From the NCBI GenBank assembly GCA_009773355.1, contig WRPG01000056.1:1-34816 (forward strand): a stretch of DNA of 34,816 bases, written 5' to 3'. This DNA comes from Limisphaerales bacterium. Lineage in GTDB: Bacteria > Verrucomicrobiota > Verrucomicrobiia > Limisphaerales > SXTU01. Position numbers and translations under genes: made by a program. The notes beneath the pieces were generated by a model. It did not search any database. It was not told where the DNA came from and saw only the letters and a program-made list of their open reading frames with translations. Shown piece after piece: positions 20,775 through 27,089 of this stretch; position 1 is the stretch's first letter, and every line of letters starts with the position of its first letter.

Positions 20775-21656
20775 TTAGGAACGTGAAGACAACGCCCGGC
20801 TGCCCAGCCACTGCACGCCGTTGCCCAGCCCGCACACGACGCCCAGCAGCGCCACGTCGGTCGGGCCGACGGGCAAATCCCAGTGATACGCCAGCACGAA
20901 GCCAACTACCGAAGCGAGTCCGCCCAGCACGCTCGACGCGACAACGAACTGGCGCATCGTCCCGGCAAAGGGCCGCACCGCCAGCGGCGGCAGCAACAGG
21001 AAGCCGAACGTCACCAGCGGCCCGACGGCAATGACCGCCACCGAGATGGCCAGGCCGATGAGCAAATAGAGCAGCAGGTCCCAGCCGAAGACGCGCTTGC
21101 GCAGCGTGAGCGCCAGTTCGCGGTCGTAGGAGACGAGGATGAGTTCCTTGCGGAACAGCCAGAGCAGGAAGAGCACGCCCGCGAACGCGCCGAGCGTGAG
21201 CTTCAGGTCGGAGTTCGAGATGGCAATGATCTCGCCCTTGAAGAGGTTCAGCCAGCCGCGCTCGGCGGTCGGGCATTTCGCCAGCAGGAGCAGGCTTGCG
21301 GCGGTGGACAGCACGTAGAGCGCGCCGACGCGTGCCTCATTCCAGGCCACACGGCGGCGTTCCAAAAATGCCAGCGCGGTCACGGCGAGGATGGAGAAGG
21401 TCAGCGAGCCGACGAACGCGAGCGCGTGCTCGTCGAGCGTGCCGTGGTCCAGATGAATGTGTCCGAGCGCGTGCAGCGAGAGCGCCAGCGCCACGCCGGT
21501 CGAGGAAATCTGCGGCAGCGCCACGCCCATGAAGACCATCCGCCGCAGCACGAGGAACACGCCCACCACCGGACACGCCAGCCCGATGATGATGCTCGTG
21601 TGGAGCGCGTCCCGCAGCAGGAACGACGGCGAGAGGACTTCGGTGAGGACGTTCAT
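20775..21656 (-). CDS. ABC-3 family metal permease (ZnuB/MntB-like)
   Basis: A 293-residue membrane protein with eight or nine helices of the zinc/manganese/iron ABC-3 family. Seen: an N-terminal SIIIGLACPVVGVFLVLRRM, GVALPQISSTGVALAL (the family's conserved helix with the metal-path loop), and a C-terminal VAVIAVGPLVTFGFLLLPPL, matching the VGxLLVxALLIxPA motif region. The His-rich loop GHIHLDHGTLDEH (about 65-77) could bind metal. ATG at 21656 is chosen because the longer frame (332 codons) enters a repeat. It pairs with the ATPase and binding protein upstream; a 125-base gap with an inverted repeat separates it from the ATPase. Confidence 0.9.
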   Translation of the reverse strand: MNVLTEVLSPSFLLRDALHTSIIIGLACPVVGVFLVLRRMVFMGVALPQISSTGVALALSLHALGHIHLDHGTLDEHALAFVGSLTFSILAVTALAFLERRRVAWNEARVGALYVLSTAASLLLLAKCPTAERGWLNLFKGEIIAISNSDLKLTLGAFAGVLFLLWLFRKELILVSYDRELALTLRKRVFGWDLLLYLLIGLAISVAVIAVGPLVTFGFLLLPPLAVRPFAGTMRQFVVASSVLGGLASVVGFVLAYHWDLPVGPTDVALLGVVCGLGNGVQWLGSRALSSRS

Positions 21657-21664
21657 GCTGCGGG

Positions 21665-21800
21665 AATGACCAAGGTCCAAGGTCCAAGGCCCAATGAATG
21701 CCCAATGACGAATGCCCAATGGATGAAGGGGCACCAACCTGCGCGAGCGGCTCGGTCCTTGGTCATTGGGCATTGATTGGTCATTGCGTCATTGGGCATT
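21665..21800 (+). repeat. Compound inverted repeat splitting the metal-transport operon
   Basis: AATGCCCAATGACG at 21697-21710 pairs perfectly with 21787-21800, and AATGACCAAGGTCC at 21665-21678 pairs with 21754-21767 at 13 of 14 positions. Internal AATGCCCAATG units repeat. The last codons (CPMTQ) and TGA stop of the ATPase gene (21781-21783) lie in the right part. It is likely a dispersed element inserted between cotranscribed genes. Confidence 0.85.
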
Positions 21801-22467
21801 TCTCGAAGCTCACCTTCCCATCGCCCACCCGCAGCACATCGGTGGCGTGCTTGCGCGCCAGCGGGAGGTCGTGGTTGACCATGAGGATGGTGAGCTGTTT
21901 CTCGCGGTGCAGGCGGGAGAGCATCTCCATCACGGCCTGCGTCGTCTCGGGGTCAATGCCCGCCGTCGGTTCGTCGAGCAGAAGAACGTCCGGCTGCGTC
22001 GCCAGCGCGCGGGCGATGAGGACGCGCTGCTTCTGGCCGCCGGATAAAACCGAAAAAGCTTTCCGCTCCAAGTCCGCCGCGCCGGTCTTCGCCAGACACT
22101 CGCGAGCAAGCTGCCGTTCGGTTTCGCCTGCTCCCCGGCCCGCGCCGAGCCGGCCGTAAGTGCCCATCAGCGCGACCTCGAAGGCCGAGAGCGGCCAGAG
22201 CGGGTCGAGGCTGTCGCGCTGCGGCACGTAGCCGAGCACGGGCGGCGCGCCGTTCGCGCCGAAGAATTCCACGCGGCCCGACAACGGCGGCAGGATGCCC
22301 GCGAGCGTCTTGAGCAGCGTTGTCTTGCCCGAGCCATTCTCGCCCACCACCGCTGTGAAGCGTCCGTGCGGCAGATCAAGCGTCAGCCCACGCAGCACCG
22401 GCTTGCCGTCGTAGCCCACGGCGGCGTCGGCGAGGCGCGCCCACGGGTTGTCGCTGGTGCTGCTCAC
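21781..22467 (-). CDS. ABC transporter ATPase for metal uptake (ZnuC/MntA-like)
   Basis: A 228-residue ABC ATPase. Walker A is GENGSGKTT, the Q-loop YVPQRDSLD, the signature LSGGQKQR, Walker B LLLDEPTAGID, and the switch His is in VNHDLPLA. It energises the adjacent permease, with the binding protein encoded just upstream, for Zn2+ or Mn2+ uptake. It starts with GTG at 22467, overlapping the binding-protein stop by four bases (GTGA). Its C-terminal EKCPMTQ and its stop come from the inverted repeat, so its original 3' end may have been replaced. Confidence 0.93.
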   Translation of the reverse strand: MSSTSDNPWARLADAAVGYDGKPVLRGLTLDLPHGRFTAVVGENGSGKTTLLKTLAGILPPLSGRVEFFGANGAPPVLGYVPQRDSLDPLWPLSAFEVALMGTYGRLGAGRGAGETERQLARECLAKTGAADLERKAFSVLSGGQKQRVLIARALATQPDVLLLDEPTAGIDPETTQAVMEMLSRLHREKQLTILMVNHDLPLARKHATDVLRVGDGKVSFEKCPMTQ

Positions 22468-23366
22468 GGCTGAAGTCCCTTGAGCAGCGCACGGAGGTCG
22501 AACTCAATCAACTCGAAACAAGACTTCGCCTCGGGCGCGCCGCCCACGAGGCCTGGGCAGACCACGAGCCGCGCGCCGATGGAATCGGCCACGAACTGCG
22601 GCGTCTTCCGGGCGCGGTTCGGTTCCATGAGCACGAGCTTAACGCCGGCGGACTTCGCCTGCGGGATGAGCGTGTTGATGTGCGTGGGCGTTGGCTCGAT
22701 GCCGGGCTTTGGCTCTATCTGGCCGAAGACTTCGAGGCCGAAGCGCGCGGCGAGGTAATCGAAGGACTTGTGGTAGGTGATGACCTTCACGCCGCGCAAC
22801 GGGACGGCCAGCTTGTCCCACTCCACCAGCCTACCGGCGAGCCGCTCGTTGAACCGCTTCAGGTTGGCGGCGTAGTGCGGCGCGTTGGCGGCGTCGAGCC
22901 TCGCGAAGGCCTCGGCGATGGTCGCGGCCATCGCCTGGAAGTTGCCGGGGTCGAGGTTGAAGTGCGGGTTGCCGGCGGCGTGAACGTCGCCCTGCGAGCG
23001 GTCGAGCTTCGTCGGCACGTCGAGCAGCTTGAGGCCGCGCGCGAGCACGATGTGGCCAGGCGCGTTGGGCAGGATGCGCGGGTTGCGCGCGTTCAGGACG
23101 AGCGGCGGCAGCCAGCCCTGCTCCAGCTCCGCTCCGCCCTCGATGAGCGCGTCGGCCTGGTTCAGCACGCGGATGAAGCTGGGCTTGGCGTCCACGAAGT
23201 GCGCATCCTCGGTGCCCTTGGCGAGGCTGGTGACCTTGACCTTGTCGCCGCCGATATCCTCGGCGAGCGAGGCGAAGTCCGGCAGCGAGGCGACGACGTT
23301 GAGCCTGGCGTGCGCCGCGCCCGTGAGCAGCGCGAGGGCTGCGAGGAGGCAGAAGAATTGTTTCAT
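22464..23366 (-). CDS. Periplasmic metal-binding protein (ZnuA/cluster A-I)
   Basis: A 300-residue binding protein of the zinc/manganese cluster. Signal peptide residues 1-20 (MKQFFCLLAALALLTGAAHA). Metal-ligand candidates are His56 (EDAHFVDAKPS), His135 (GNPHFNLDP) and His199 (VITYHKSFDYLA); the fourth position is not clear. The loop between the first two histidines lacks the long His-rich segment of high-affinity ZnuA proteins. FNLDPGN and ITYHKSFDYL match the family. Zn is the likelier cargo, but Mn is possible. It starts 18 bases after the porin stop and overlaps the ATPase gene. Confidence 0.92.
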   Translation of the reverse strand: MKQFFCLLAALALLTGAAHARLNVVASLPDFASLAEDIGGDKVKVTSLAKGTEDAHFVDAKPSFIRVLNQADALIEGGAELEQGWLPPLVLNARNPRILPNAPGHIVLARGLKLLDVPTKLDRSQGDVHAAGNPHFNLDPGNFQAMAATIAEAFARLDAANAPHYAANLKRFNERLAGRLVEWDKLAVPLRGVKVITYHKSFDYLAARFGLEVFGQIEPKPGIEPTPTHINTLIPQAKSAGVKLVLMEPNRARKTPQFVADSIGARLVVCPGLVGGAPEAKSCFELIEFDLRALLKGLQP

Positions 23367-23384
23367 GGCCTTGGTGAGTCGAGG

Positions 23385-24911
23385 TCAGAACTTGTGCGCG
23401 CCGTGGCTGCCGAGCAGGAACTCGAATTGCAGCCAGAGCGAATGGTCCACGCCGATGTGCCGGCGCTGGTCGTAGTTGTATTGCAGGCGGACCTTGGAGA
23501 ACTCGCTCGGGTGCCAGGTGAGGTTCGGCGAGAGCCGCCAGCGGGTGTCGCGCTGGGCGTCAATGCCGAAGAGGTTTTCGTATTGCGCGCGGTCGCTGGT
23601 GACGTAGTCCCAGCGCGCGCCCGCCACCCAGCCAGGCCGGAAGCCGTAGCTGACCTGCGTGTAGAAGCCGTAGTCGGTGAGCGTCTCGCGCGGCACGAAG
23701 CGGATGGAAGCATCGCCGAAGACGTCCGGCTCGTCCGCAAAACCGACGAGGCCGACGTCGCCGACTGCGCCGCTGGCATTGAAGTCATCGGCGGCATTGT
23801 TGTAGGCGGCGACCTGGTATTTGCGGAGCATGGCCTCGGTCTGCCAGGTGACGAACGGGAAGCCCTTGGTGTGATTCGCGGGCTTCCATTTCCAGGTGAG
23901 GTCCGCGCCGTGGATTTGCGTCTCGGTGTCGGAGCCGGCGGCGTTCGCGCCGAACGCGGCGGAACCGCCGACGAGCAGCGTCTGTGCGTCGGTCAGCTCC
24001 CACGAGGCCTGCCAGCGCGGGGTGAAGATGAAGTCGCGCAGCGCGGAGGCCCCGCGCGCCGTTTGCGGGCGGCCGAGGAAGACGCCGCCGCCGTGGTCGC
24101 TGCGAAAGCTTTCCGCAGTCTCCCCCTGGCCGTTCTGCACGGTGAAGGACAGCTCGGAGTAGAAGGGCGTGGGCAGCAGCCAAGAGAGCCGCGCGCCGGG
24201 GTTTCTCAGGCCGTCCGCGCCGAACATGCGCCCGTTGATGAGCGGCTGGTCCGCGAACGACCACGCGTGGGGATGCACCGGATTGTGGCGGCCAAACTCG
24301 GTGAAGAACTGCCCGGCCTTGAGCTGCAGGTTGCCCGGCAGCGAGAGCGATTCAAGGTAGGCCTCCTCCAACTCGAAGGTGGATTCACCCGCCGCGCTCA
24401 GTCCGTAGATGAGGTTCGCCTGCCCGCGGAAATACGGGTCCACGATGCCCTCGAACACGGCCTCGATGTTCTGCACGGAGAAGCCACGCTGGTTCGGGTC
24501 ATGGCCGCCGGGCTGCAACGCGCCAAGGTCGTTCGCTGTGGAGCCGCCCACGGCGAACAGGCCGTCCAGCGACAGGTTCAGGTAGCTCTGGCCCGCGCGC
24601 ACGAGGCCGATGGGGTCGCCGGGCCGCCACGGTTTGGAGATGCGCTCGTCGGTGAGTTCGCTCACGCGGCGTTCGAGTTCCTCAAGCTTCGGGTCAGGCG
24701 TGGCGGCCTTCGCACCGGGAATGGCCGGCTGGCCTTTGAGGACTTCGATCTGCTTCTTGAGCGACTCGATTTGCTCCGCCTGCTGCTTCTGGACGCGGAG
24801 AAGTTCTTCGAGCTGCTTTCTGAGTTCAACTGGATTGACTTCCTGCGCTACCAGCGACATCGCGCTCACGGCAAGGGCGGAAGACAGGCCCACAAGTTTG
24901 CTAAAGTTCAT
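23385..24911 (-). CDS. Outer-membrane porin with N-terminal coiled coil, metal-operon associated
   Basis: A 508-residue outer-membrane protein. Signal peptide about 1-22 (SSALAVSAMSLVAQ), then a coiled coil (about 25-60, ELRKQLEELLRVQKQQAEQI and LKKQIEVLKG), another helical patch (LEELERRVSELTDERI), then a beta-barrel of alternating strands ending in LWLQFEFLLGSHGAHKF. Terminal aromatic residue as in OM barrels. It resembles OprP/porin-type channels in metal-limited operons and could let zinc cross the outer membrane; the coiled coil may tether it to peptidoglycan. The start ATG at 24911 is supported by the signal peptide. It heads the binding-protein/ATPase/permease genes. Confidence 0.85.
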   Translation of the reverse strand: MNFSKLVGLSSALAVSAMSLVAQEVNPVELRKQLEELLRVQKQQAEQIESLKKQIEVLKGQPAIPGAKAATPDPKLEELERRVSELTDERISKPWRPGDPIGLVRAGQSYLNLSLDGLFAVGGSTANDLGALQPGGHDPNQRGFSVQNIEAVFEGIVDPYFRGQANLIYGLSAAGESTFELEEAYLESLSLPGNLQLKAGQFFTEFGRHNPVHPHAWSFADQPLINGRMFGADGLRNPGARLSWLLPTPFYSELSFTVQNGQGETAESFRSDHGGGVFLGRPQTARGASALRDFIFTPRWQASWELTDAQTLLVGGSAAFGANAAGSDTETQIHGADLTWKWKPANHTKGFPFVTWQTEAMLRKYQVAAYNNAADDFNASGAVGDVGLVGFADEPDVFGDASIRFVPRETLTDYGFYTQVSYGFRPGWVAGARWDYVTSDRAQYENLFGIDAQRDTRWRLSPNLTWHPSEFSKVRLQYNYDQRRHIGVDHSLWLQFEFLLGSHGAHKF

Positions 24912-24931
24912 TTCTAAGGCTCCGAATTGGC

Positions 24932-24952
24932 GTCGCATGGACATCATACGAC
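24932..24952 (-). promoter_or_regulatory. Candidate operator (21-bp imperfect palindrome) before the porin gene
   Basis: GTCGTATG-ATGTC-CATGCGAC on the minus strand pairs at 7 of 8 arm positions, and lies 20 bases before the porin ATG. Its position at the head of the metal-uptake genes fits a Zur- or MntR-type operator, but its sequence does not clearly match the known E. coli or Bacillus Zur boxes. Function is inference. Confidence 0.35.
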
Positions 24953-25007
24953 AGGGTTTTTCCGACGGACTGACACTGACCAACTAACCGGGGGGGCGAG
25001 GGGGAGG

Positions 25008-25292
25008 TCAGACCGTCGGCGGAGCGCGACCGGCGGGGAGCCGGTGGGGAACGGGCGGGACGAAAAGCGAGACGGGGGAGCCGGGCGGCAGCGCATCGCC
25101 AAGGACCGCGTCGGGCAGCGGCGTGTCCAGCACGGGCACGAGGAGCTTGCCGTCGGCGAGGTGCTTGACGACGCAATCGTGGTCTGGCGCGTTGTGGTGC
25201 GCGTGCAGACACGCGTGGGCCTCGGGAGAGACCGCGAGGAAGCCGACTGTCACCAACGCGCACACCGCCGCCAGCGCGACGAGGAAGCGCAC
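25008..25292 (-). CDS. Small exported His/Cys-rich protein upstream of the metal operon
   Basis: A protein of about 94 residues from GTG at 25292: a clean signal peptide (RFLVALAAVCALVTVGFLAV, cleaved near SPEAHA), then HACLHAHHNAPDHDCVVKHL, followed by a Pro/Val-rich tail. The His/Cys/Asp cluster could bind zinc. I do not recognise the family, though it resembles short DUF-type proteins with HxH motifs found by metal operons. The open frame extends upstream to an ATG at 25550, but that part crosses a 26-bp inverted repeat and looks non-coding, so the start is uncertain (TTG codons between are possible). It is the first gene of the minus-strand run; its stop lies 96 bases before the porin ATG. 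Confidence 0.6.
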   Translation of the reverse strand: MRFLVALAAVCALVTVGFLAVSPEAHACLHAHHNAPDHDCVVKHLADGKLLVPVLDTPLPDAVLGDALPPGSPVSLFVPPVPHRLPAGRAPPTV

Positions 25293-25403
25293 GGGCGAAA
25301 AGCGGTTGGGGCGGCTGGATTGCAAAGTGACCGCAAGCAACCAGAGACGCGGCGACGACGCAAGCGATTTTTCCCTGACGGTTTTCGGCAGGGGGTGACC
25401 GAG

Positions 25404-25500
25404 AGCGGCGCTGAAGCGACCGCAGTCCAAACACTGGCGCGACTTACCTGCGGCCTTCAACATCGCGAAGCGTCTGGACTGCGGTCGCTTCAGCGCCGCT
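25404..25500 (+). repeat. 26-bp perfect inverted repeat between divergent genes
   Basis: The arms 25404-25429 (starting AGCGGCGCTGAAGCGACCGC) and 25475-25500 are exact reverse complements around a 45-base loop, with TTTT right after the right arm. It lies between the His-rich protein gene and the DEAD-box gene, where promoters for both directions are expected, 103 bases before the helicase ATG. Confidence 0.93.
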
Positions 25501-25602
25501 TTTTCCCGCCGGTTCGATGCGCCCACACTTCTAGCCTGACGAAACCCCACCCCGCCAAAACCCCGCCTTTCCTTCCGTCACGGCGTCCGGCACTCTCCCG
25601 CC

Positions 25603-26838
25603 ATGCCGTTTGCAAAACTAGGTTTGTCTCAGCAGGTCTTGGAAGGCGTGAAGGCGATGGGCTACACCGAACCCACGCCCATCCAGCTCCGCGCCATCCC
25701 GCTTGTGCTCGAAGGGCGCGACATCATCGGCAGCGCGCAGACGGGCACCGGCAAGACCGCCGCCTTCGCCCTGCCCATCCTCACGCGCCTCCAGAGCCAC
25801 AAGCGCGCCACGCGCGCCATCATCCTGGAGCCGACGCGCGAGCTGGCCTCGCAGGTGGAGACCGCCTTCCGCGACTACGCGCGGTTCACGGACCTGACCG
25901 TCGCCGTCATCTACGGCGGCGTGGGCTACCAGAAGCAGCTTGATGCGCTCAAGACGGGCGTGGATGTCATCGTCGCCACGCCGGGCCGCCTGCTCGACCA
26001 CATGGAGCAGGGCAACTGCAACCTTGGCCAGATTGAGCATCTCGTGCTCGACGAGGCCGACCGGATGCTGGACATGGGCTTCCTTCCCGACGTGAAGCGC
26101 ATTCTCCAGAAGTGCCCGAACGAGCGCCAGTCCATGCTCTTCTCCGCCACCATCCCGCCCGCGATTGAGACGCTCATCCAGTGGGCGATGAAAAACCCGG
26201 AGACGATTGAAATCGGCGCGCGCCGCTCGCCCGCCGAAACCGTCAAGCACGTCATCTACCAGGTCAGCGACACGCAGAAGACCGACCTGCTGCTGGAGCT
26301 GCTCAAGCGCGTCAACTACGATTCCGTCATCATCTTCTGCCGCACCAAGCACGGGGCCGACCGTGTCGCGCACACGCTCAAGGCCGCGAACCACGCCGTG
26401 GCCATCCTGCATTCCAACCGCACCCAGGCCGAGCGCGAGCACGCGCTCGAAGGCTTCCGCAAGGGCAGATACGAGGTGCTCGTCGCCACGGACATCGCTG
26501 CACGCGGCCTCGACATCGCCAAGGTTAGCCATGTCATCAACTACGACGTGCCGCAGCACCCGGAGGATTACGTCCACCGCATTGGCCGCACCGGCCGCGC
26601 GGAGAACACCGGCGACGCCTTCACCATCATGGTCGCCGAGGACGCCATGCACGTCTTCTCCATCGAGCGCTACATTGGCCGGCCCATTCCCCGCGAGAAG
26701 CTGGAAGGCTTCAACTACCGCTACACCGCGCTCTTTGAGGCGGACAAGCCCGGCGCGGCCAAGCCCCACGAGCGCAAGGTGCAGATGGCGCGCATCGGCG
26801 GCGGCTACTTCTTTGGCGCGCGCAAGCGGCGGCGCTGA
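25603..26838 (+). CDS. DEAD-box RNA helicase (RhlE-like)
   Basis: A 411-residue helicase with all conserved motifs in order: Q-motif GYTEPTPIQLRAIPL (about 20-34), motif I AQTGTGKT, Ia PTRELASQV, Ib TPGRLL, II DEAD, III SAT, IV IIFCRTK, V TDIAARGLDIA and VI HRIGRTGRAE. DEAD-box proteins unwind or remodel RNA duplexes, often in ribosome assembly or cold growth. The C-terminus is short and basic (GGGYFFGARKRRR), as in RhlE/CsdA-like proteins without an extra RNA-binding domain. It is monocistronic, with no clear Shine-Dalgarno before the ATG. Confidence 0.94.
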   Translation: MPFAKLGLSQQVLEGVKAMGYTEPTPIQLRAIPLVLEGRDIIGSAQTGTGKTAAFALPILTRLQSHKRATRAIILEPTRELASQVETAFRDYARFTDLTVAVIYGGVGYQKQLDALKTGVDVIVATPGRLLDHMEQGNCNLGQIEHLVLDEADRMLDMGFLPDVKRILQKCPNERQSMLFSATIPPAIETLIQWAMKNPETIEIGARRSPAETVKHVIYQVSDTQKTDLLLELLKRVNYDSVIIFCRTKHGADRVAHTLKAANHAVAILHSNRTQAEREHALEGFRKGRYEVLVATDIAARGLDIAKVSHVINYDVPQHPEDYVHRIGRTGRAENTGDAFTIMVAEDAMHVFSIERYIGRPIPREKLEGFNYRYTALFEADKPGAAKPHERKVQMARIGGGYFFGARKRRR

Positions 26839-27089
26839 GGCTGGCTGACACCGGGTGGCTCCTCGTTCTGCCGGTGTGTTTGTCCGCATCGGCCAGCACC
26901 ACGACTTGGCCCCGCCGCTCCATCTGAGTTCGTTTCAATCCGGGTGGGGGGAGCTTTGCGAAGCTGCACTTTGACAATGCGCCTGACGCCGGATGATGAG
27001 GATTTGCATTGGTGCCAGTGTCCGGGGCAGAGTCATCCCCAAGACTTGTTTGAACAACACCGCCGCCAGGATGAACCCTGTTATCCGGC
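26839..27089 (+). other. Gene-free gap with a possible promoter for the peptidase gene
   Basis: No gene is supported here. A short hairpin (AGCTT-TGCG-AAGCT, 26952-26965) lies before a perfect TTGACA at 26971-26976; no good -10 follows at 16-18 bp spacing (best TGATGA at 26994), so a promoter is only possible. Confidence 0.3.

Noticed and set aside
20755-21276. Upstream extension of the lspA frame
   Set aside because: It lies within the ABC permease gene in another frame; the LspA family starts at about 20754.
25293-25550. Longer N-terminus of the His-rich protein (to ATG 25550)
   Set aside because: It would cross the 26-bp inverted repeat and place about 85 residues before a good signal peptide.
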